Of a stretch of DNA of 64,000 nucleotides, positions 54,046-61,711 are shown piece after piece. The notes under the pieces are model-generated. The model made no database searches, had not been told where the DNA came from, and saw nothing but the letters and a program-made list of their open reading frames with translations. Within the stretch, counting starts at the first letter, position 1. Each line of letters opens with the position of its first letter. The DNA comes from Arthrobacter zhangbolii (GTDB lineage: Bacteria > Actinomycetota > Actinomycetes > Actinomycetales > Micrococcaceae): assembly GCF_022869865.1 (NCBI RefSeq), contig NZ_CP094984.1, positions 1 to 64,000 on the forward strand. Reading direction: 5' to 3'. Made by a program: the position numbers and the translations under genes.

Positions 54046-55086
54046 CTACCCGTGCGGCCATGCCGCCACGGCCTTCTCCACAGCCCGCCGGGCGTTGGCT
54101 TTCAGCTGTTCCACGAGGTTGATCACCGGTTCGGCCGCCCGTTTGCCCCGGGGCGGCCGCCAGGTGCCCACCACCGTGCCGTCGAAAAGGACGGCCGGCC
54201 GGAAGATGCCGTTTTTGCCGGGCACCACCGCCTGCAGGGCGGCCGGCCCGGCCACCAGGGAGCGGTCCGCATACCCGAGGATCCACTCGTCGAAGCCCGG
54301 TACCAGTGTTGCGCCGGAGGGCTCCGGCTCCGATGCCTCCCCGATCAGCCACGCCGGGCGTCCCTGCACCAGCACTTCCTGAAGATCCGCCACCCCCGCA
54401 GCGGCGCGGCGCACCACGGTTTTGGGCAGCTTGGTCCACCAGGCCAGATCGGCCTCGGAGACGGGACCGCGGGCCAGCACGAAGCCTCGGACAAGTGCGC
54501 TGAGGTCCCCGCCGCCTGCGCCGTCGTGCTCCGTGAGGGTGGCAAGCTGTTCGGTGCCGGAAGGCGTAAACCGGCCCCAATGGAACAACCCGTCCACGGC
54601 CAAATGCATCAGCAGGTGGTATCCGCGTCCGTCGCCCGTCCGGATCCCGGCGGCGGCCCAGAGATCCATGACCTCGGCCCGCCGCAGCGGACGCTCCTGC
54701 AGCGCCTCCCGCAGGGAGTCCCGGCCACGGCGAAGCACCGACTCCTCCAGGCCCAGTTCCGTCCGTCGCCGGGCCGTCGCGGTGTGGGTGCGCTCCGCCG
54801 TGAAATGAAGCAAAGCAGCCAGATGCCCCGGCGTGGTGGCGAACAGGGTGCCGCGCATGGGCCATCCCCGCACCAGATCGCCGCTGTCAAAGGCATCCCG
54901 GACATCCTGCACGGTGGTGCCGGGCCGTGACCGGATGGCGATGGCGCGTAGGACGGCGGGCAAATCCTGTCCCTGCAGGCCCACGGCCCGCCGCACCGCT
55001 TCGGCGGGTGCAAGGTCTGATCCGGTCAGCAGGTGGGACCGCAGGCGGAGTCTCCGCGCCTGCGCATCCGTGAGGTTCTGGGCCAC
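54046..55086 (-). CDS. Winged-helix DNA-binding protein, AlkZ/YcaQ-like (HTH_42)
   Basis: 346-aa protein of the family containing DNA glycosylases AlkZ and YcaQ, which remove bulky alkylated bases and unhook crosslinks. Three tandem winged-helix units are suggested; the catalytic-region motif VGLQGQDLPAVLRAI at about 35-49 contains Gln38-Gly-Gln40, matching the QxQ arrangement of AlkZ. LVRGWPMRGTLFATTPG and GYHLLMHLAVDGLFHWGR are family landmarks. Glycosylase activity is inferred. ATG 55086. Confidence 0.8.
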   Translation of the reverse strand: MAQNLTDAQARRLRLRSHLLTGSDLAPAEAVRRAVGLQGQDLPAVLRAIAIRSRPGTTVQDVRDAFDSGDLVRGWPMRGTLFATTPGHLAALLHFTAERTHTATARRRTELGLEESVLRRGRDSLREALQERPLRRAEVMDLWAAAGIRTGDGRGYHLLMHLAVDGLFHWGRFTPSGTEQLATLTEHDGAGGGDLSALVRGFVLARGPVSEADLAWWTKLPKTVVRRAAAGVADLQEVLVQGRPAWLIGEASEPEPSGATLVPGFDEWILGYADRSLVAGPAALQAVVPGKNGIFRPAVLFDGTVVGTWRPPRGKRAAEPVINLVEQLKANARRAVEKAVAAWPHG

Positions 55087-55189
55087 GGTGCCCAGCCTGA
55101 CCTACCCTGGCGGTACTGGCAAGGAGTCAAAGCCCGCCCCGCTGCCGGGACCGGAGCGGAAAACGCCCGGAACGCGTGCGCAGCAGTGG

Positions 55190-56305
55190 TCAGGGCTGCT
55201 GGTCCTCTTCCCTGGCGCGGAAAATCTGCATCTGCCGGTAACGGCGGCCCAGGGACTCGCGCCGTGGCTTCGCCGGGGCGTCTTCCGGCTCTGCAGTGAG
55301 GTCAATGTGCTTTTTGCCGAAGCGCCACAGGAGCAGGTCATCGAGCAGGCGGTCCGGGCCCGGGGAATACCGGTGGTCCAGTGCGGCACGTACCTTGGTG
55401 ATGGCATCGGCTTGCAGCAGCCCGGCCAGGTCCATGGTGGTCTTCATGCCGTGGGCGGCCAGCAGTTCCGCCGCCCAGCCCCAGTCATCCCCGGATTTGC
55501 GGTTCACATGCGGCAGCAGGGTCAGCCAGACGTCGCGGATCCGGTTCGGGGTCAGCGGCGCGCTGCCCTCACCGTCTTCATCCCAGAAACCGGTCACCGT
55601 CTCATACCGTTCATGCAGCTCGGCAAAAGCGGTCTCCACGGTTTCCAGCATGGCGGCCGTGGCGGTGAACTGGCGGTCAAAGTACGGGCTCCAGGCCCGC
55701 GGGTCGCCGGCCTTGAAGCGGATGTCATGCTCAATCTCGGACCAGGCATGTGCCAGCACGGTGCGGATCTGCACTTCGAACAGGTAGCTGCCGTTGGGGC
55801 GCTGGTCCGGTTCCAGCAGTTTGTGGAACTGCCGTACGGTCTCGTTCTGGATGGTCCGCAGGATCAGGTGGCGGCTGGAGTAGCCGTAGGTCCCGGATTC
55901 GATGGACCCGATGTCCTTCTCCCGGTCGCCGCGGCAGTCGAATTCCGCCCGCTGGCGCTTGATCAGGTTGGCCGCTTCATCCACTTCGTGCGGCAGGGTC
56001 ATAATGACGCGCAGACCCACCAGGTCCGTGAGGTTGCGCATCGGATCGGGAAACAGGAGCGAGGGCAGCTCACCGGGGTTTTCCGGCGGCAGCATCCGCG
56101 AGGCCTTGTCCCGGAAGGACTCCACGGACTTGGTGCGGGAGGCGACGAAGAGCGGCTTCACCGGGCTGTCCGCGAAAACGCTGCGCAGATTCGCTTCCAT
56201 CTCAGCGGTCACTGCCTCCAGCCCGGGGCGTACCCGGGCATATTCGTCAGTACTTGCCTGGACCACCGGCCGCAGCCGCTCATCCAATGTGTCCCACGCG
56301 CTCAA
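55190..56305 (-). CDS. RelA/SpoT-domain protein (single-domain alarmone synthetase-like)
   Basis: 371 aa. The RelA/SpoT nucleotidyltransferase domain occupies about 30-210: FVASRTKSVESFRDKA, DLVGLRVIMTLPHEVDEAANLI, GYSSRHLILRT and the signature FEVQIRTVLAHAWSEIEHD. No HD hydrolase, TGS or ACT domain is present, so it resembles small alarmone synthetases but has a long C-terminal helical part. It may make (p)ppGpp or a related nucleotide; some such proteins are toxins or have tRNA-pyrophosphorylating activity, so the product is not certain. Start ATG 56305. Confidence 0.85.
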   Translation of the reverse strand: MSAWDTLDERLRPVVQASTDEYARVRPGLEAVTAEMEANLRSVFADSPVKPLFVASRTKSVESFRDKASRMLPPENPGELPSLLFPDPMRNLTDLVGLRVIMTLPHEVDEAANLIKRQRAEFDCRGDREKDIGSIESGTYGYSSRHLILRTIQNETVRQFHKLLEPDQRPNGSYLFEVQIRTVLAHAWSEIEHDIRFKAGDPRAWSPYFDRQFTATAAMLETVETAFAELHERYETVTGFWDEDGEGSAPLTPNRIRDVWLTLLPHVNRKSGDDWGWAAELLAAHGMKTTMDLAGLLQADAITKVRAALDHRYSPGPDRLLDDLLLWRFGKKHIDLTAEPEDAPAKPRRESLGRRYRQMQIFRAREEDQQP

Positions 56306-56420
56306 AACGAAATCCCTTTCCCCTGCCTGCCACCAGCCTATGGCACGGCCCTGACCAAACCGCCGGGGATACCTGGCGGTAGGCTCCCTATCAGATTAAG
56401 CCCCCGCCGGAAGGATCCCC

Positions 56421-57179
56421 ATGTCAGCACCGCCCCGACGGATTGCCTACGGCCCCGGCCCGGAGCAGTACGCCGAGCTGACGCTGCCGTCCGGCGGCTC
56501 ACCCTCCCGGGGCACCGTGGTCATCATCCACGGCGGATACTGGCGTGCGCCGTACACCGCCGAGCTGGGCAGTCCGCTGGCCCGGGACCTGGCTGACCGC
56601 GGTTTTGCCTGCTGGAACCTGGAATACCGGCGGGCGGGAAACGGCGGCGGATGGCCGGTTACCTTCTCCGATATCCGTGCAGGCATCGACGCGCTGGCTG
56701 ACGCGGCCGGCAGCTTCGACATTGACCTGTCCACGATCACCCTCCTGGGCCATTCCGCCGGCGGCCATCTGGCCGTCCTCGCCGCGGCACAGGCGGGCTC
56801 CCGCGTTGCCGTCAGCGGCGTCGTCAGCCAGTCCGGTGTGCTGAACCTGGCCGAAGCACATGAGCTGGGCCTGAGCGACGGTGCCGTGCAGAACTTCCTT
56901 GGCTGCAGCCCGGAGGAGGATCCGCAGCGCTACCGCGAGGCCGACCCGATGTTTGCGCTGCCCCTGCACGTACCGGCATGGGTGCTGCACGGGGAGGATG
57001 ACACCACGGTGCCGTTCACCCAGTCCGCCGGCTGGGCCGAGGCCGCCGCGGCGGCCGGCGGCCGGGTCCACCTGCGCCGCATTCCCGGCGACCATTTCGC
57101 CATGATCACACCCGGCACACCGGCCTGGGACGCCGTCGTCCGCGCGGTCGGCGAGGCTGCCGGAATCACCGGCACATAA
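56421..57179 (+). CDS. Alpha/beta hydrolase (kynurenine formamidase-like)
   Basis: 252 aa. The HGGYW oxyanion motif at 37-41, nucleophile elbow GHSAG at 110-114 (Ser112), Asp in HGEDDTTVPF and His in PGDHFAMI complete the triad. This arrangement is typical of arylformamidase/BD-FAE esterases; no kynurenine gene is nearby. ATG 56421 preceded by GGAAGGA. Confidence 0.88.
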   Translation: MSAPPRRIAYGPGPEQYAELTLPSGGSPSRGTVVIIHGGYWRAPYTAELGSPLARDLADRGFACWNLEYRRAGNGGGWPVTFSDIRAGIDALADAAGSFDIDLSTITLLGHSAGGHLAVLAAAQAGSRVAVSGVVSQSGVLNLAEAHELGLSDGAVQNFLGCSPEEDPQRYREADPMFALPLHVPAWVLHGEDDTTVPFTQSAGWAEAAAAAGGRVHLRRIPGDHFAMITPGTPAWDAVVRAVGEAAGITGT

Positions 57180-57213
57180 GGCAACCCGGGAGCTGCTCTG
57201 TTAGGTTGAAAGT

Positions 57214-58128
57214 GTGCTTACAGTCATAGGTGAAGCCCTTGTTGATGAGGTGGTCAGCGATACCGCGCCGCGCCGCTCCCACCCCGGCGGCAGTCCGCTG
57301 AACGTTGCCGTGGGCGTGGCCCGGCTGGGGCGCCCGGTGCAGTTTGTGGGCCGCTTCGGTTCCGACGCCAACGGCGCCCTGATTGCCGAACACCTGCGGG
57401 CAAATTCGGTCCTGACCGCATTCGCTGCAGATGATCTGCCCACCAGCGTGGCCACCGCCGTCCTGGACCCGGCCGGCGGTGCCCGCTACACCTTTGACCT
57501 TGAGTGGCAGCTGCCGGACCTGGCCGCGAACCTGCCGGCCCTGCTGGACGGGACCACCATGCTGCATACCGGGTCCATCGCCGCCATGCTCGCGCCCGGA
57601 GCCGGGCACGTCTTCCGTGCCGTGGAACGTGCCCGCGCCTCGGCAACCATCAGCTACGACCCGAACTGCCGGCCGTCCATCATCACTGACGTGTCCTATG
57701 CCCGGGAACAGGCCGAGAAGTTCGTGGCGCTGGCCGACGTCGTCAAAGCCTCCGACGAAGACCTGCAGTGGCTCTACCCGGACGAATCCCCGGAAAGCTC
57801 GGCTCGGCGCTGGCTTGCGGCGGGACCGTCCCTGGTGGTGGTAACCCGGGGGTCGCGCGGCCCGTGGGCGGTAGCCGCTGCGGGTGACTGCGCCGTCGCG
57901 GCACCGACCGTAACAGTCACGGACACCGTGGGGGCAGGCGACTCCTTTATGTCCGCCCTGCTGGTGGGGCTGATGGACCGCGAACTGGACGGCGGCGCCC
58001 GGCGCAGCAACCTGGCCCGCATCGGCCTCCGTGACCTGGAAGAGCTGCTTTTCTTCGCTGCGCGTGCCGCCGCCATCACAGTCTCCCGCGCCGGAGCCAA
58101 CCCGCCGTACCGCAGCGAACTTTCCTAG
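57214..58128 (+). CDS. PfkB-family carbohydrate kinase (fructokinase-like)
   Basis: 304-aa ribokinase-family kinase. N-terminal GEALVDEVV with the [16 protein letters not shown] sugar-site motif, and C-terminal [17 protein letters not shown] with the catalytic Asp. Fructose is the likeliest substrate by motif; other sugars are possible. GTG 57214, 34 nt after the hydrolase stop, so an operon is likely; its downstream neighbour (PEBP) starts 89 nt later. Confidence 0.9.
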   Translation: MLTVIGEALVDEVVSDTAPRRSHPGGSPLNVAVGVARLGRPVQFVGRFGSDANGALIAEHLRANSVLTAFAADDLPTSVATAVLDPAGGARYTFDLEWQLPDLAANLPALLDGTTMLHTGSIAAMLAPGAGHVFRAVERARASATISYDPNCRPSIITDVSYAREQAEKFVALADVVKASDEDLQWLYPDESPESSARRWLAAGPSLVVVTRGSRGPWAVAAAGDCAVAAPTVTVTDTVGAGDSFMSALLVGLMDRELDGGARRSNLARIGLRDLEELLFFAARAAAITVSRAGANPPYRSELS

Positions 58129-58217
58129 ACCGCGCCGACGCGCCATCGCGCCGAGGCGTCCCCAGGCCCTGCCCTGCAGCGGCCGTCCGTATCCGCCCCG
58201 AAGAACCAGGAGAAACA

Positions 58218-58784
58218 GTGGAAAACAGAGACCCATACGCGAACCTGCCACAGGTGCCGGAGTTCACCGTCGACAGTGAGGAAGTGACCGACGGCGGCAC
58301 ACTTGCGCCGGCACAGTACAGCGGCAGGATGGGGGTTCCCGGGGGCAAGGACGCCTCACCGCAGCTCACCTGGTCCGGGTTCCCGGAGGGGACCCGCAGC
58401 TTCGCGGTGACCATGTACGATCCGGATGCGCCGACAGCCAGCGGTTTCTGGCACTGGGCCGCCTTTAACATTCCCGCCTCGGTCACGGGACTTGCAGCGG
58501 ACGCGGCCAACTCGGCACTGATGCCCGAAGGCACCGTGCAACTGGTCAACGACGCCGGTTTTGCCGGCTTTGTCGGTGCCGCCCCGCCACCCGGCCACGG
58601 CCGGCACCGCTACTTTGTAGTGGTCCACGCCGTGGACACCGAAAAGCTGGACGTTGCCCCTGATGCCAGTCCGGCCGCCCTGGGCTTTGCCCTGTTCACG
58701 CACACCCTGGGCCGCGGCAGGATTGTTGCCGGGGCCGAAATCCCGGCGGCCGAAATCCCGGCGGCCGAGGCCCCGGAGGCCTGA
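58218..58784 (+). CDS. YbhB/YbcL-family PEBP-like protein
   Basis: 188-aa phosphatidylethanolamine-binding-protein fold. Landmarks are SPQLTW-like [41 protein letters not shown], the [19 protein letters not shown], and the closing [11 protein letters not shown]. It has no signal peptide. The tail is a tandem AEIPA repeat ([16 protein letters not shown]). GTG start with AGGAGAA upstream. Function in bacteria unclear. Confidence 0.88.
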   Translation: MENRDPYANLPQVPEFTVDSEEVTDGGTLAPAQYSGRMGVPGGKDASPQLTWSGFPEGTRSFAVTMYDPDAPTASGFWHWAAFNIPASVTGLAADAANSALMPEGTVQLVNDAGFAGFVGAAPPPGHGRHRYFVVVHAVDTEKLDVAPDASPAALGFALFTHTLGRGRIVAGAEIPAAEIPAAEAPEA

Positions 58785-58862
58785 GCCCCGGAAAGCCGTC
58801 GCGGCACGGCAGCACCCGGCCCGGGCCGTGCCCGGGCCGGGTCCGCCAGTAAGCTGGATGGC

Positions 58863-59714
58863 ATGCAGGAACGGACGGGGCCGGTACGGCTGGTAGCGAG
58901 CGACATGGACGGCACCATTGTGGGTGCGGACAACAGCATCAGCGACCGCACCGTGCGGGCCTTTCGCGCCTGCCTGGCTGCGGGCATCGACGTGGTGTTC
59001 GTGACCGGACGCCCGCCGCGCTGGCTGGATCCGCTCCGTGAACGGATAGGCCATGAGGGAACCGTGATCTGCTCCAACGGAGCCATTACCTATGACCTGG
59101 CACAGGACCGGGTGCTCTCCACCTCGCTGCTGCCCCTTGAGCAGATGTTCTCCGCAGCGGAAGTGATCCGCGGGCTTTTCCCGGCGGTGCGTTTCGCCGC
59201 TGAAACAGTGGACGGAATCCACCTGGAACCCGGATTCGCCGACACCGGCTCGGCCGAGATCCTCGGTTCCATAGTGCCCCGCCCGCTGCAGGATTCCCTG
59301 GCCGGCCAGACCGGAGTGGCAAAGTTCCTGGCCCGTACCCATGACATTTCCCCCGACGAGTTTCTGCACCGGGTAGCTCCCGCAGTGGCGGACCTGGTCA
59401 CCACCACCCACTCCGCGCCCTCGGCGCCGCTGCTGGAAATGTCCCGGCCCGGGCTGAACAAGGCCGTCACCCTGGCCGGGTATGCGGCCGCCAGGGGTAT
59501 TGCGGCGGCGGAGTCCGTGGCATTCGGGGATATGCCCAATGACATCCAGATGCTCAACTGGGCCGGCCGCGGCTACGCCATGGCCTCCGGACATCCGGCC
59601 GCCCGTGCAGCCGCCGACTACACCGCCCCCGCGTTCAGGGACGACGGGGTTGCGGTGGTTCTTGAACGGCTGCTCGACGCCCGGCCAGCAGCCTCAGAAG
59701 CTGGTGCGCGGTAA
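58863..59714 (+). CDS. HAD-superfamily phosphatase (Cof type)
   Basis: 283 aa. Motif I DMDGTI (Asp14, Asp16), the VTGRPPRWLD motif II, a C2B cap of the Cof/YidA type in the middle, and motifs III/IV in LNKAVTLAGYAAARGI and FGDMPNDIQMLNWAG. Hydrolyses sugar or nucleotide phosphates; the specific substrate is not evident. Its last 80 nt overlap the convergent PAP2 gene. Confidence 0.9.
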   Translation: MQERTGPVRLVASDMDGTIVGADNSISDRTVRAFRACLAAGIDVVFVTGRPPRWLDPLRERIGHEGTVICSNGAITYDLAQDRVLSTSLLPLEQMFSAAEVIRGLFPAVRFAAETVDGIHLEPGFADTGSAEILGSIVPRPLQDSLAGQTGVAKFLARTHDISPDEFLHRVAPAVADLVTTTHSAPSAPLLEMSRPGLNKAVTLAGYAAARGIAAAESVAFGDMPNDIQMLNWAGRGYAMASGHPAARAAADYTAPAFRDDGVAVVLERLLDARPAASEAGAR

Positions 59715-60420
59715 TCACCACTGCCAGCCACGCAGCACCCAGGGTCCAGGCCACCAGGACATCCGTCAGCCAGTGATGGCCCAGATAGACGCGGCTCAGG
59801 CCGACGGCGAGGGTGAAGGCAGCGGCTGCCGTGACGGCCGCAACCTTGGCCGCTCGGTTCCGCGCATACAGGATCACCAGATAGGCAAGAATCCCGGCAA
59901 TAACTATTGAGTTCAGGGTATGCCCGCTCGGAAATGACGCTGAGGACTCATACGGCGGCACCGCGTCGGCCAGGTCCGGGCGGCTCCGCCCGATCAGTGC
60001 CTTGCCGGCAACGGTCATCAGCAGGGACCCCGCTGCAGCTGCGGCGGTAAGGACCAGCGGCGTCCAGGACCGCCAGAGCCGGCACATCACCAGGACGGCG
60101 AGTCCTGCCAGGATCGGCATCCCCACGGTGCCGGCCAGGTTGGTGAAGCCGGTGACGGCCGCATCCACCCCGGGGGAACGCAGCTGCAAAGCCAGTTCCA
60201 GCGCCGGTTTATCCAGCCCCGCCACGCCGTCCGCATCGGTCACCGATTCGTAGACCTCGGCCGAGGCGAGGGTCAGTGCCAGGGCGGGGAGCAAACCCAC
60301 GGCCAGCACCAGCAGAAGTGCCACATGGGGAGAGGAGGCACTGCTGATCCAATGCAGCAGCCGGCCCACCCGGTCCAGGACCCCGGTACCGTCGGAACGC
60401 TGTGCAGGCTCGGGTGTCAT
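59635..60420 (-). CDS. PAP2-family membrane phosphatase
   Basis: 261 aa from ATG 60420, which overlaps the preceding esterase stop (ATGA), so the two are coupled. Six hydrophobic segments. All three PAP2 motifs are present: KALIGRSRPDLADA, SASFPSGHTLNS and SRVYLGHHWLTDVLV. Substrates could be undecaprenyl pyrophosphate or phosphatidic acid. Third gene of the mprF-like/esterase/PAP2 operon; its 3' end overlaps the HAD gene by 80 nt. Confidence 0.9.
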   Translation of the reverse strand: MTPEPAQRSDGTGVLDRVGRLLHWISSASSPHVALLLVLAVGLLPALALTLASAEVYESVTDADGVAGLDKPALELALQLRSPGVDAAVTGFTNLAGTVGMPILAGLAVLVMCRLWRSWTPLVLTAAAAAGSLLMTVAGKALIGRSRPDLADAVPPYESSASFPSGHTLNSIVIAGILAYLVILYARNRAAKVAAVTAAAAFTLAVGLSRVYLGHHWLTDVLVAWTLGAAWLAVVITAHQLLRLLAGRRAAVQEPPQPRRP

Positions 60421-61709
60421 GGCTCCAGTATGCCAAGCCGGGTACACACCCAGTCCAGATTCTGCTGCAATCCGGCCTTCCACACCTGCCACGAATGCCC
60501 GCCCGGCAGCTGCTGGAGCTGGACGTCGGCACCGGCGGCCCTGGCGGCGTCGTACACCGTCCGGCCCTCGGGCGCGTAGACCTTATCGTCCCGGCCGACG
60601 ACGATGATCCCCGCGGTATCCGGGTACCGGGCGGCCTTAAACCGGTCCACTGCGTTCTGTTCCCGGAACGAGTCTTCATTCCCGTCGAAATAGATCTCCA
60701 GCAGGTCCTCATGCCCGCTCGCGACGGTGGGCTCATTCTCTCCGGCGATATCCAGGAACGTGGGGTAAACCTGCGGATAGTTGGCCGCGAGCTGGGCGGC
60801 GCAGGTTCCACCGAAGGAATATCCGCCCACTGCCCACTGCTGCGGCCCTGCCGTGCCGGCCCCCAGCTCCTGCTGCACCCAGGCTGGCAGGTCCTTGGCG
60901 AGATAGGTGGCCGAGTTGCTGACTGTGGTGTCCATGCACAGCGGCCAGTTGCTGTTCCCGGCGTTGCTGAGGTCCGGCATCACCACCACGGGTGCCAGTC
61001 CCTGGTGCCGGGCGGCAAACGAGTTCATCATCTCCGTCAGCCCGCCGCTGATCAGCCAGTCCGCCGGGGCGCCGGGCTGTCCGTGGATCAGCACCAGGAC
61101 CGGCAGGTTCACCGCCCCGGGATCCGCGAGGTACGCGGGCGGCAGGTAGACCAGGGCCGGGTTGGAGGCATACCCGGACACCGGTCCGGGGATCTGCTGG
61201 CGGTAGACCTTGCCCTGCGACGGCATGTCCGGCGGGGGCGTCCAGTTCTGCTCCGATGCTGCCGGCAGGTCGCTCCGGGGAGCGGATGGAAGGGGCAGCG
61301 GGTCATCTTCCGGGGACGGCGGACTGAACAACGAGGCGAGCGTTGGGTATTGGGCGTAGGCAATGTTCACTGTGCAGGCCAGTGCGAGCACCACCACCAG
61401 TGCCGCGACCACGCCGGCTGCCCGCCGGTGCACCCGGGTGCCGGAGGTGGTCACCTGGGGCAGGGCGAGCTGCACTCCGAGGATCGCCAGGGCGCAGAAA
61501 AGGTAGAGCAACCGGGGCAGGGACGCGTTCCACCAGTGGAACACCATTTCAGCCAGCAGGTAGAGCAGCCCGGTCAGCAGGCATGAGACCACAACAGAGA
61601 CCAGGAACCGGCTCCAGCCCAGTTTCCGGCTGGCGAAGCCGAGCCAGGCCAGTGCCAGCACCCCGGCAATCAGGACAGCCGCGGGCAGCACTCCGGCGAT
61701 CAGGGACAT
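60417..61709 (-). CDS. Membrane-anchored putative esterase
   Basis: 430 aa from ATG 61709, 2 nt after the upstream gene's stop. Four N-terminal membrane spans (about 1-125) are followed by an extracytoplasmic alpha/beta-hydrolase (esterase D family): VLVLIHGQPGAPADW, nucleophile GGYSFGG, GRDDKVY and a catalytic His in GGHSWQVWKAGLQ. It may hydrolyse an aminoacylated lipid made by the neighbouring MprF-like protein, as the hydrolase AhyD does in Enterococcus; that link is inferred from gene order. Confidence 0.82.
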   Translation of the reverse strand: MSLIAGVLPAAVLIAGVLALAWLGFASRKLGWSRFLVSVVVSCLLTGLLYLLAEMVFHWWNASLPRLLYLFCALAILGVQLALPQVTTSGTRVHRRAAGVVAALVVVLALACTVNIAYAQYPTLASLFSPPSPEDDPLPLPSAPRSDLPAASEQNWTPPPDMPSQGKVYRQQIPGPVSGYASNPALVYLPPAYLADPGAVNLPVLVLIHGQPGAPADWLISGGLTEMMNSFAARHQGLAPVVVMPDLSNAGNSNWPLCMDTTVSNSATYLAKDLPAWVQQELGAGTAGPQQWAVGGYSFGGTCAAQLAANYPQVYPTFLDIAGENEPTVASGHEDLLEIYFDGNEDSFREQNAVDRFKAARYPDTAGIIVVGRDDKVYAPEGRTVYDAARAAGADVQLQQLPGGHSWQVWKAGLQQNLDWVCTRLGILEP

Positions 61710-61711
61710 GG

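Noticed and set aside
54833-56596. 587-codon plus-strand frame antisense to the RelA/SpoT-domain gene
   Set aside because: Composition artefact; the minus-strand protein has clear catalytic signatures throughout.
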